Source of the DNA: Phenylobacterium hankyongense
GTDB taxonomy: Bacteria > Pseudomonadota > Alphaproteobacteria > Caulobacterales > Caulobacteraceae
Assembly: GCF_003254505.1 (NCBI RefSeq)
Contig: NZ_QFYP01000001.1
Span: forward strand, 2,154,001-2,218,000
Reading direction: 5' to 3'
Length of the DNA stretch: 64,000 bases
The position numbers and the translations under genes were made by a program. Below the pieces are notes generated by a model. It ran no database searches. It had not been told where the DNA came from and saw only the letters and a list, made by a program, of their open reading frames with translations. Shown in pieces: positions 10,181 through 17,595 of the stretch. Position 1 is the first letter of the stretch, and each line of letters begins with the position of its first letter.

Positions 10181-10546
10181 TCAGGGCTTTATGGGGGGTC
10201 TTAGATTTCGGTCCGGGGGCCGCGATGGCGCGGCGAGCGCGTCGGCCAAACTGTGATCGACTGTGTTGGCGCTTAGCTCGAAGGCGACCAGCGTCGCCGA
10301 CGGCGCCGCCACCGCCGTCGTGGCGGCTTGGCAGACGACGCCCTGCTTGCAGGGGTTCTCGGCTTTGCCGCCCTTGGCCGGCGCTTGGCCATGATTGTCC
10401 GCCATGGCCGCCGTCGTCGGCCGCATCATCGGGCAATCCGGGGGACACGGATCGCAGGGTTGGGAAGCCGCAACAGCCGGAGCGCCCCCGATCACGAGCA
10501 TGATCGCGGCGAGCAGAGCGAGAAGGCGGCTCAGCTTCAGCATCAT
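10181..10546 (-). CDS. Small secreted Cys-rich protein at head of cus operon
   Basis: Hypothetical protein of about 121 aa with a signal peptide (LALLAAIMLVIGGAPAVAA) followed by a short Cys/Met cluster, CDPCPPDCPMM, and two more Cys (NPCKQGVVCQA). The rest is Ala/Pro-rich. It lies 70 bp upstream of cusC on the same strand, so it probably shares the cus transcript. The Cys/Met arrangement suggests periplasmic metal binding, inferred only from composition and context. The start is uncertain: ATG 10546 or 10543 both precede the signal peptide, while TTG 10579 would add 11 residues; none has a clear ribosome site. Confidence 0.6.
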   Translation of the reverse strand: MMLKLSRLLALLAAIMLVIGGAPAVAASQPCDPCPPDCPMMRPTTAAMADNHGQAPAKGGKAENPCKQGVVCQAATTAVAAPSATLVAFELSANTVDHSLADALAAPSRPPDRNLRPPIKP

Positions 10547-10661
10547 CGCCAAGATGACGATGGCGGATGGCGAAGGCAAGACGCCGGCAGGGGCACTGTT
10601 GGACGTCGTCGCGGCGCGGACGTTCGCTAAGCGCGTTGGGCGGGAGGCGACTTGATCGGTC

Positions 10662-10686
10662 GAGACTTACACAGTCTCTTACACAC
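10662..10686. repeat. Hairpin and direct repeats beside the tRNA fragment
   Basis: GAGACT (10662-10667) and AGTCTC (10673-10678) form a perfect 6-bp stem with a 5-base loop. The same stretch contains CTTACACA twice (10666-10673 and 10678-10685), 12 bp apart. The surroundings (10680-10740) are conspicuously AT-rich for this genome. Short direct repeats next to an att core are typical of integrase arm-type sites; that reading is inferred from position. Confidence 0.4.
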
Positions 10687-10737
10687 TTTGCCTGACGTCG
10701 AAAAATAATGATGTAAATTCAATGAATTAGACAAGTC

Positions 10738-10798
10738 ATGTGGGACTCAAAATCCGGTTCCGCAAGGAGTGTCGGTTCGAGCCCGACCGCCCGCACCA
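10738..10798 (+). mobile_element. 3' fragment of tRNA-Leu(CAA): candidate attachment site at island edge
   Basis: The sequence reads as the 3' half of a class II tRNA-Leu: anticodon loop CTCAAAA (10746-10752, anticodon CAA), a long variable arm, a perfect T-arm (GTCGG-TTCGAGC-CCGAC, 10771-10787), and the acceptor 3' strand CGCCCGC with encoded ACCA ending at 10798. No acceptor/D-arm 5' half (expected to begin GCGGGCG) is present upstream, where the DNA is AT-rich. The anticodon stem is mispaired (TGGGA/TCCGG), so it is not an intact gene. Such fragments mark the displaced att copy of elements that integrate into tRNA 3' ends. The copper cluster to the left would be the element and proC to the right the host. 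Confidence 0.7.
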
Positions 10799-10842
10799 TC
10801 CTATGCACGGCGGACGCCTCGGCAGGCGGCGCTCCGACCGGC

Positions 10843-11655
10843 CTATTGGACCTTTGGCGTCATCTCGGCGGCGCGTCGAGCGGCGGCGGTCGTGGCGCGG
10901 GCGATGAGCTCGCCGAGGCCGCCAGGACCATCGAGAACGGCCAATGCGGCGGCGGTGGTGCCGGACGGGCTCGTCACCTGCGCCCGTAACTCGGCCAGGC
11001 TGGCTTCGCCGCGGGCGGCCAGGGCGCCCGCGCCGCTCAGGGTCACCCGGGCCAGACGTGCGGCGACGTCATCCGCAAGCCCGAGGGCGACCCCGGCCTG
11101 CGCCAGCTGCTCTCCCAGGCTGAAGACATAGGCCAGGCCGCTCCCCGAGATCGCGGTCGCGGCATCGAGCAGCGGCTCGTCGGCCAGCCACACGAACTCG
11201 CCGACGCAGGTGAACAGGCTCTCGCAGAGCCCGCGACGCCCCGCGTCGAGGCCGGGTTCGGCGACGGCCGCCGTCATGGCGGCGCCCGCGGACGCGGCGA
11301 TATTGGGCATGGCCCGCACGACGCCGGGCTGCGCGGCGCCCAGGGCCCGGCGCAGGGCCGCGATCGGGACGCCGGCCGCGACGGAGACCACCAGGTCGCC
11401 CGGGCCCAGCCAAGGCGCGAGCCCGGCGATCGCGGCCTGCGCGTCCGCAGGCTTCACGGCGACGAGCACACAGAGCGGCTTCGGAACGGCCGCCAGGTCG
11501 TCCAGCCGATCGATGACGACGGCGCCCAGGGCCGCCAGCGCCGCGCGATCGGCGGACGGATCGATCACGAAGGCGGTCTCGCCGCGCGCCGTCCAGCCCG
11601 CCAGGAGCGCCTGGCCCATGCGCCCGCAGCCAATCAGGACACGGGAGCCGGGCAT
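10843..11655 (-). CDS. proC: Pyrroline-5-carboxylate reductase
   Basis: Catalyses the last step of proline synthesis, NAD(P)H-dependent reduction of 1-pyrroline-5-carboxylate, in the cytoplasm. The length, 270 aa, matches the family. An N-terminal Rossmann segment (VLIGCGRMGQALLAGW) is followed by VAVKPADAQAAI, the RAMPN motif, and the C-terminal dimerisation domain with ISGSGLAYVF and VTSPSGTTAAALAVL. The usual SGSGPAY Pro is Leu here. Start ATG 11655 lies 3 bp after the stop of the upstream esterase gene, so the two are probably co-transcribed. It is the first resident gene after the tRNA fragment. Confidence 0.92.
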   Translation of the reverse strand: MPGSRVLIGCGRMGQALLAGWTARGETAFVIDPSADRAALAALGAVVIDRLDDLAAVPKPLCVLVAVKPADAQAAIAGLAPWLGPGDLVVSVAAGVPIAALRRALGAAQPGVVRAMPNIAASAGAAMTAAVAEPGLDAGRRGLCESLFTCVGEFVWLADEPLLDAATAISGSGLAYVFSLGEQLAQAGVALGLADDVAARLARVTLSGAGALAARGEASLAELRAQVTSPSGTTAAALAVLDGPGGLGELIARATTAAARRAAEMTPKVQ

Positions 11656-11658
11656 CGG

Positions 11659-12636
11659 TCAGCCGGCGTTCAGCGTCTGCCGCAGCCACTCCGAGCCGTC
11701 CTGCAGGGCGCGATCGGCGAGCTCCGAGATCGATACCGCCTCGAGGAAGCTGTGCGATGCGCCGCGATAGACCTCGGCCCGCACGGGCACGCCGGCGGCG
11801 CGCAGTCGGTCCGACATCGCGTAGCTCTGGCTGGAGAGCACGTCGCATTCAGGGATGGTCAGGAAGGCGGGCGGCAAGCCGCGCACATCGGCGGTGATGC
11901 TGCGCGCCAAGGGGCTGTTCCGATCGTCCGCCGAGGCCACGTAGTTGTTCCAGAAGTACTCGACCTCGTCGCTGGTCAGCATGTACTCCGGCCCGCCGAA
12001 CCGCGCGTGGTCCGCCTCGCTGCAGACGTCGTCGAAGGCGGTGTAGTTCAGCAGCATGCCCTTCAGGAGATCGCCATCTCCCTCGTCGCGCAGCACCAGG
12101 GCGACGCCGACCGACAGGTTGCCGCCGGCGGAGTCGCCCCCAATGGCGATGCGGCCCGGGTCGACTCCGAGCTCGCGGCCCGCCTTGGCCAGCCAGCGCA
12201 CGGCGTCGATCGACTGCTCCAGGGCCACGGGAAATTTGGCTTCCGGAGACAGGGCGTAGTCGACGCCCACCACCACCACGTCGGCGCGGGCCGCATATTC
12301 CCGCATCAGCCGGTCGTGGGTGTCGAGGCTGAACATGGTCCAGCCGCCGCCGTGCAGGTAGACCAGGGCCGGCTTGCCGGCCGTCTCCGACGGATCGTAG
12401 ACGCGCAGCCGCACCTCTCCGTGGCGGGTCGGGGCGAACACCTCGGTCGTCCGGCGCATCGCCGGACCGCCCTGGCGCCAGGGCGCGCGGACCAGTTCGC
12501 AGATCCGGCGGATCTCGACCGGGGAGGGCGCGCCGTCGCCGGCGTGGCGGCGGAATTCGGCGCCGGTGGTCTGGATGAAGCGGCGGATCGCGGGGTCCAG
12601 GTCTTCCCCATGAAGGCTGGTGACGGAATCGGACAT
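11659..12636 (-). CDS. Alpha/beta hydrolase, HSL (hormone-sensitive lipase) family esterase
   Basis: Cytoplasmic carboxylesterase of 325 aa. Motifs: oxyanion-hole HGGGWTMF, nucleophile GDSAGG, and the probable acid and base in PECDVLS and ASHSFLEA, in family order. ATG 12636 is chosen because it follows AGAGAGA and matches the family N-terminus (SDSVTSLHGEDLDPAIRRF); the in-frame extension to 12726 is non-conserved in character. The substrate is unknown. It is transcribed away from an AraC regulator across a 144-bp gap and leads into proC. Confidence 0.88.
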   Translation of the reverse strand: MSDSVTSLHGEDLDPAIRRFIQTTGAEFRRHAGDGAPSPVEIRRICELVRAPWRQGGPAMRRTTEVFAPTRHGEVRLRVYDPSETAGKPALVYLHGGGWTMFSLDTHDRLMREYAARADVVVVGVDYALSPEAKFPVALEQSIDAVRWLAKAGRELGVDPGRIAIGGDSAGGNLSVGVALVLRDEGDGDLLKGMLLNYTAFDDVCSEADHARFGGPEYMLTSDEVEYFWNNYVASADDRNSPLARSITADVRGLPPAFLTIPECDVLSSQSYAMSDRLRAAGVPVRAEVYRGASHSFLEAVSISELADRALQDGSEWLRQTLNAG

Positions 12637-12780
12637 GGTCTCTCTGACACGCTGCGGAGATGCGGATCCGCTCAGGAATTGCGCAGGCCGGGCATGCATC
12701 CGAGGCGCCCGGCCGGTTGACGGCAACCTTAGTGGGAGGCTCGTGACGCGCTATCGATCACGGATCGTCGATCGTCTAGA

Positions 12781-13572
12781 ATGGGCCACGTGAAGCGAAG
12801 CACGCATGGCAGCGACTATCAGCACGTGCCCCGTCCGGTGGCCGTGCTGGCCGACGAATATCCGCCGAACTTCATCGACCCGCCGCACAGTCACGAGCGG
12901 GCCCAGTTGCTGTATGCGAGCGCCGGCGTGGTCTCGGTCATCACCGACGAGGTCAGCTACACCGTCCCGCCCCAACGCGCCGTGTGGATGCCCAGCGGCG
13001 TCCGCCACGAAGTCCTGTGCCGCGGCCACGTGTCGGTCCGCACGCTCTACGTGGAGCCGGACGCGGCCCCGCACCTCCCCAGCCGCTGCCAGGTGCTGGA
13101 GGTCTCCAGCCTGCTGCGCGAGCTGATCCTCGAGGCCTCGACGCTGCCCGTCGAGTACGAGGAGGTCGGTCGCGAGGGCCGGATCATGCGCCTGATCCTG
13201 GACGAGATCGTCGCCTCGGCCACCCACACCACCATGGCCCTGCAGGTTCCCATGCCGCAGACCGCGCGCCTGGTGCAGATCTGCCGCTCGGTCATGCAGG
13301 AGCCGGGGGAAGACCAGGACATCGACACCTGGGCCAACGTCGCCGGCATGGGCCGACGGACCTTCACCCGCGCCTTCCGCCGTGAGACCGGCATGAGCTT
13401 CTCGGCCTGGCGCCAGCAGGCCCGGCTGGCGGAGGCGCTGTCCCGGCTGTCGCTGGGCCAGTCGGTGACGGTGGTGGCCTTCGACGTGGGCTACAACAGC
13501 GCCAGCGCGTTCACCGCCATGTTCCAGCGGGCGTTCGGCGTCGCGCCCAGCCGGTACTTCACCGACTCCTAG
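12781..13572 (+). CDS. AraC-family transcriptional regulator with N-terminal cupin
   Basis: Regulator of 263 aa. The N-terminal cupin-like sensor domain carries HSHERAQLLYASAGVVSV and the VPPQRAVWMPSGVRHEV pattern. The C-terminal AraC double HTH ends in VAFDVGYNSASAFTAMFQRA and FGVAPSRYF. It is divergent from the esterase-proC pair. The shared upstream region has repeated CGATC elements (about 12754-12774), possible binding half-sites close to its own start. No Shine-Dalgarno is visible before ATG 12781 (TCTAGA precedes it). The esterase is the likely target, judged from layout only. Confidence 0.88.
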   Translation: MGHVKRSTHGSDYQHVPRPVAVLADEYPPNFIDPPHSHERAQLLYASAGVVSVITDEVSYTVPPQRAVWMPSGVRHEVLCRGHVSVRTLYVEPDAAPHLPSRCQVLEVSSLLRELILEASTLPVEYEEVGREGRIMRLILDEIVASATHTTMALQVPMPQTARLVQICRSVMQEPGEDQDIDTWANVAGMGRRTFTRAFRRETGMSFSAWRQQARLAEALSRLSLGQSVTVVAFDVGYNSASAFTAMFQRAFGVAPSRYFTDS

Positions 13573-13678
13573 ACACCCGAGGCGGCGAGGTCCGATCGGC
13601 CGCGGCTTGGCCCGTGCGCGAAGGATTCGGACCCGCCTTAAGCGGCGGGCCAAGTTCAGCCTGCCTTAGCATCCTCGA

Positions 13679-14809
13679 ATGATCCCGTTGTCGCGACAGG
13701 CCGTCCTGGCGGCTCTCCGATCGACCCACAGGCGCCTCGGCCTCCTGCTGGCGGGGCTCTGGGCGCTGCAGGCGATCACCGGCGTGATGCTGGTCTTCCA
13801 CTGGGAGATCGACGACTGGACGGTTGCGGGCCCCGCCCGCGCCCTGCAGCCCGCCGCATTCGAGCGCAGCCTGGTCGCGATCGAGGCGGCTCATCCGGGA
13901 CGCAGCGTCTCCGCCGTCTACGGCAGCGCCGGCCGGCCGGACCGCTATGACGTCATCCTGGACGGAGCGGGGGGCCACAACGACGTGCTGCGGCTCGATG
14001 GAGGCGGCGAGGTCCTGCGGATGCGGCCGTCCAACTACGATCCGGTCCACATGGGCGTCTTCCAGGTCGCCACCTACCTGCATCAGACCCTGTTCGCTCA
14101 TCAGCGCGGGACCTGGTTCATCGGCCTGAGCGGGCTGGTGCTGCTGATCGACGTGCTGATCGGCGTGAAGCTCGCCTGGCCGGTCGGCGGGCGGTGGGCG
14201 GCCGCGCTGCTGCCACGCCCGCGCGCCGACGCGCGGGCCATCGCCTTCGCCTGGCACCGCGCCGCCGGCCTGTGGCTGGCGCTGCCCGCCACCCTGCTGT
14301 TCGCGGCCGGCGTCCTGCTGGCCTTCGAAGATCCGCTGGCCGGCTGGTTCGACGACGCGCGGCCGCCGCCGACCGCGGCTTCGGCCGCGTCCGAGCCCGC
14401 CCTCGGGCCGGTCACCTTCGCCACCGCGGCGCACGTCGCATCGGCCCGCTATCCCGGCGCCGCGCTCTGGGCCGTGGAATGGCCCAAGGCCGACGCCCCC
14501 TGGTACAAGGTCGAGCTGCGGCAGGCCGGGGAGCCCCGCCGCGCGGCCGGCGTGACCTCGGTCTACGTGTCGAGCCGCAGCGGCCGCGTCCTGGCCGACT
14601 ACGACGCCTTCAGGACGCCGCTGAAGACCCGCGTCTGGGACGCCCTCTACGCGGTGCACACCGGGGAGATCGCCGGCGTCGCCGGTCGCGTCCTGGCCCT
14701 CGTGGTCGGCGCCTCGCTGTTCTGCCTGACCCTGCTCGGCGTGACCCTTTGGTGGGTGCGCCGCCGGGGCCGCCCGAAACCTAGACTCGCAATGGAGCAA
14801 GCCCGATGA
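13679..14809 (+). CDS. PepSY-associated transmembrane (iron-uptake type) protein
   Basis: Inner-membrane PepSY-TM protein of 376 aa. Helices: near residues 20-42 (RLGLLLAGLWALQAITGVML), 140-160, 190-210, and at the end (AGRVLALVVGASLFCLTLLG). Conserved FHWEID follows the first helix. Large periplasmic loops carry PepSY repeats. Proteins of this family often accompany TonB siderophore receptors and may act in ferric-siderophore reduction; a TonB receptor is present 3 kb downstream. The stop overlaps the next gene (ATGA). Confidence 0.85.
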   Translation: MIPLSRQAVLAALRSTHRRLGLLLAGLWALQAITGVMLVFHWEIDDWTVAGPARALQPAAFERSLVAIEAAHPGRSVSAVYGSAGRPDRYDVILDGAGGHNDVLRLDGGGEVLRMRPSNYDPVHMGVFQVATYLHQTLFAHQRGTWFIGLSGLVLLIDVLIGVKLAWPVGGRWAAALLPRPRADARAIAFAWHRAAGLWLALPATLLFAAGVLLAFEDPLAGWFDDARPPPTAASAASEPALGPVTFATAAHVASARYPGAALWAVEWPKADAPWYKVELRQAGEPRRAAGVTSVYVSSRSGRVLADYDAFRTPLKTRVWDALYAVHTGEIAGVAGRVLALVVGASLFCLTLLGVTLWWVRRRGRPKPRLAMEQAR

Positions 14810-15225
14810 AGATGAAGCTGTCGGTCATGGCCCTTGGCCTGGCGCTGTTCGCCACCGGCGCTGTGGCCGCGCCGCCGCCCGAGCCCGGCGAGGTCGCCAT
14901 CGAGATCTATCGGATCGCGCCGGGCCAGCAGGAGGCTTTCCTGAAGCTCACCGCCCTCTATGACGAGGCCAACCGCCAGGCCGGCCTGCCGCCGCGCCAA
15001 CTGTACGTGCACGAGGACGGCGCCTCATGGGACTTCATCTTCATCCAGCCGCAACACAATCCGCCGGGCAAGTCGAAGCTGGTCGGCGAGGCCCTGGACC
15101 GCCTCAAGGCGCCGCGCGGGGCGAACTTCTTCCTTGAGACCCGCAAGTACATCGCCGAGCACACCGACACCGCGGCGATCGGGCCGACCACAGCGGCGGA
15201 CTATCTCGCCACCGTCACCCACTGA
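14806..15225 (+). CDS. Small secreted protein, unknown function
   Basis: Protein of 139 aa with a clear signal peptide (KLSVMALGLALFATGAVAA). The mature part has an alpha/beta ferredoxin-like flavour (EVAIEIYRIAPGQQEAFLKL followed by DFIFIQPQHN), reminiscent of small dimeric alpha-beta barrel (NIPSNAP/ABM-like) proteins, but I cannot assign a family. It is translationally coupled to the PepSY gene upstream by a 4-bp overlap and lies 15 bp before the permease, so it is part of the same operon. Confidence 0.7.
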   Translation: MKMKLSVMALGLALFATGAVAAPPPEPGEVAIEIYRIAPGQQEAFLKLTALYDEANRQAGLPPRQLYVHEDGASWDFIFIQPQHNPPGKSKLVGEALDRLKAPRGANFFLETRKYIAEHTDTAAIGPTTAADYLATVTH

Positions 15226-15240
15226 TCTGGGGCCGCAACC

Positions 15241-16797
15241 ATGACCCCGGCTCCACGCGCACGAGGCCTTACCGCCCGCAAGACCGTCGCCGGCCTGCAG
15301 GCCGATGCGATGTCCCACGGCCTGAAGCGCACGCTCGGGCCCATCCAGCTGATGCTGCTGGGAGTGGGCTGCATCCTGGGCGCCGGGATCTACGTGATGA
15401 CCGGGACGGCGGCGGCCAACTTCGCCGGCCCGGCGGTGGTGCTGTCGTTCATCATCGCCGGGGTCACCTGCGGCCTGACCGCGCTCTGCTACGCCGAGCT
15501 CGCCTCGGCCATGCCGGTGGCGGGCTCCTCCTATAGCTACTGCTACGCGGCCCTGGGCGAGGTGTTCGCCTGGATCCTCGGCTGGCTGCTGATGCTGGAG
15601 TACGGCCTGGCGGCCTCGACCCTGGCGGTGGGCTTTTCCGGCTACTTCGCCAGCCTCGCCCACGGCTTCGGCGTGGCGATCCCGGCCGCGCTGATCACGC
15701 CCACCATCCACGCCGCCGCCCAGGGCGCCGCCCATGCCGGCGCTACAGCCAATGTGGTGGCGGTGGGCGCGATCCTGGCGGTGACGGTGGTCCTCGTCCT
15801 CGGCGTCTCGGAGTCGGCGAGGGTCAACGCCGTGCTGGTGGCGGTGAAGCTGCTGGTGCTGGCGGCCTTTGTGGCGATGGGTGTCGGCGCGATCCAGCCG
15901 CACAACTGGACGCCCTTCATCCCGCCCAACGAGGGCGGCTTCGTCTACGGCTGGGCGGGCGTCTTCCGCGGCGCCTCGATCCTGTTCTTCGCCTATCTCG
16001 GGTTCGAGACCGTCTCGACGGCCGGATCGGAGACCCGCGACCCGCAGAAGGCCATGCCGATCGGCATCCTCGGCGCGCTGATCATCTGCACGATCGTCTA
16101 TATCGTCGTGGCGGTGGTGCTGACCGGGGTGGTGCCGTTCCGCGAGCTCGGGGTGTCCGATCCCATCGCTATCGCCGCCGACCGGATGGGCCGGCCGCAG
16201 ATGGCCATGCTGATCAAGCTCGGCGCCCTGGTGGGACTGGCCTCCGTCCTGCTGGTCAACGGCTACGGCCAGTCGCGCGTGGCTTTCGCCATGGCCCGCG
16301 ACGGGCTGTTGCCGGGCCTGTTCGCCCGGCTGCACCGCCGGTTCAGGACCCCGCACCTGGCCATCGTGATCCTCGGCCTGGTCTCGGCGGTGTTGGCGGC
16401 GATGTTCCCGCTCGCCCTGCTGGCCGATCTGGTCAGCCTGGGCACCGCCCTGGCGTTTTCGATCGTCTGCATCAGCCTGATGTGGCTGCGCGCCACGCAG
16501 CCGGATCTGCCCCGACCGTTCCGCGTGCCGTTCGGCGGCATGAAGGTGGGACCGATCTGGATCGGCGTGATCCCGGTCGGGGCTCTGGTGATGTGCTGGG
16601 TGATGATCGTGCCGGTCAGCGTCGATCTGATCAGCAAGGCGGGCGCCGGCAACCCCGCGCCGATGATCTTCCTGGTCGTCTATGCTGCGGCCGGCGCGGC
16701 GGTCTATCTGCTCTACGGCCGGCGCAAGTCGCGGGTGCAGGGCGATCCGCTGGCGGCGACGCACGACCTGCTGAAGGAAGCCGGAGGCGCCTCGTGA
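15241..16797 (+). CDS. APC-superfamily amino acid permease (cationic amino acid transporter type)
   Basis: Inner-membrane transporter of 518 aa with about 12-13 helices. The first helix carries the GVGCILGAGIYVMTG signature. A cytoplasmic loop carries SETRDPQKAMPIGILG and a later segment VNGYGQSRVAFAMARDGLLP, both typical of the CAT/YhdG branch of the APC family. Substrate (probably amino acid or amine) is not determinable. The start at 15241 is the first in the frame; ATG 15310 would also leave the first helix intact. The stop overlaps the next gene's GTG by 4 bp. Confidence 0.88.
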   Translation: MTPAPRARGLTARKTVAGLQADAMSHGLKRTLGPIQLMLLGVGCILGAGIYVMTGTAAANFAGPAVVLSFIIAGVTCGLTALCYAELASAMPVAGSSYSYCYAALGEVFAWILGWLLMLEYGLAASTLAVGFSGYFASLAHGFGVAIPAALITPTIHAAAQGAAHAGATANVVAVGAILAVTVVLVLGVSESARVNAVLVAVKLLVLAAFVAMGVGAIQPHNWTPFIPPNEGGFVYGWAGVFRGASILFFAYLGFETVSTAGSETRDPQKAMPIGILGALIICTIVYIVVAVVLTGVVPFRELGVSDPIAIAADRMGRPQMAMLIKLGALVGLASVLLVNGYGQSRVAFAMARDGLLPGLFARLHRRFRTPHLAIVILGLVSAVLAAMFPLALLADLVSLGTALAFSIVCISLMWLRATQPDLPRPFRVPFGGMKVGPIWIGVIPVGALVMCWVMIVPVSVDLISKAGAGNPAPMIFLVVYAAAGAAVYLLYGRRKSRVQGDPLAATHDLLKEAGGAS

Positions 16798-17426
16798 CCG
16801 CCGCAAGTTTCGCCGCGCGGTCCGACGAGGACGTCCGGCGGCTGTTGCTGGACCACCCGCTCGCCTGGGTGGTCACCGCCGACGCCACGACGCCGAGCGC
16901 CACCCTGCTGCCCATACGCCCGGTCTTCGGGCCGCAGGGCGAGGTGCGCGAACTGGTCGGCCACTTCGCCCGCTCGAACCCGCAGGTCGAAAGCCTGCGG
17001 CGCACCGGGCGCGCGCTCATCCTCTTCCTTGGCCCGCATGGCTATGTCTCACCGTCCTGGATGGCCGACCGCACCCAGGCGCCCACCTGGAACTACGCCG
17101 CCGCCCAGTACCTGACGGATCTCGTCTTCAACGAGACTCCCGAGGCGATCGAAGGCCTGCTTCGCGACCTGGTCGGGGCGATGGAGGCCGGTCGGCCCGC
17201 GGCCTGGAGCCTGGAGGACATGGGACCGCGCTACAAGTCGCTGTCGCGCGGCGTCATCGGCTTCCGGGCCAACGTGCTTTCGGCCAACGCCAGGTTCAAG
17301 CTGGGGCAGGACGAGCGGCCCGACGTCTTCGACGACATCCTGGCCGGTCTCGACCGGGCCGGCGGCGAGGACCTCACCCGCTGGATGCGGGACTTCGCTG
17401 CGCCGGGCGACCGGGATCCGGGCTGA
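16794..17426 (+). CDS. PaiB-like FMN-binding (split-barrel) protein
   Basis: Product of 210 aa related to Bacillus PaiB, annotated as FMN-binding negative transcriptional regulator. Motifs: PLAWVVTADATTPSATLLPI, GHFARSNPQ, FLGPHGYVSPSWM, and PTWNYAAAQ, all typical. GTG 16794 is selected because it overlaps the permease stop (GTGA); the longer frame upstream is a shadow of the permease. Whether this protein regulates transcription or binds flavin is untested in this lineage. Confidence 0.85.
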   Translation: MTAASFAARSDEDVRRLLLDHPLAWVVTADATTPSATLLPIRPVFGPQGEVRELVGHFARSNPQVESLRRTGRALILFLGPHGYVSPSWMADRTQAPTWNYAAAQYLTDLVFNETPEAIEGLLRDLVGAMEAGRPAAWSLEDMGPRYKSLSRGVIGFRANVLSANARFKLGQDERPDVFDDILAGLDRAGGEDLTRWMRDFAAPGDRDPG

Positions 17427-17595
17427 GCCAGCGCCGGCCCAGGCGCCAAACAGCGTCGGCTCGATGACAGAAGCGGGGCGTGGCCTGATTGCGATGATTT
17501 CCGACCCTTGCGCTTATGCGGGTGCACGGACGTAGGCGCACTCTCCTGATGCCGACAACACCATCGCGGTCGGCCATCTTGGACGGGGGAATGTG

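Noticed and set aside
10738..10798. An intact or intron-split tRNA-Leu gene
   Set aside because: The anticodon stem is mispaired and no GCGGGCG acceptor or D-arm sequence is found in the 100 bp upstream; no group I intron core was recognised.
15025..16806. 593-codon antisense ORF across the APC permease, and similar long antisense ORFs (e.g. 4434-6047, 6150-7643, 17374-19554, 23494-26778, 37834-40248, 56725-59805)
   Set aside because: Low-complexity Arg/Gly/His/Ala compositions caused by third-position GC on the opposite strand of well-identified genes; no starts, motifs or operon logic support them.
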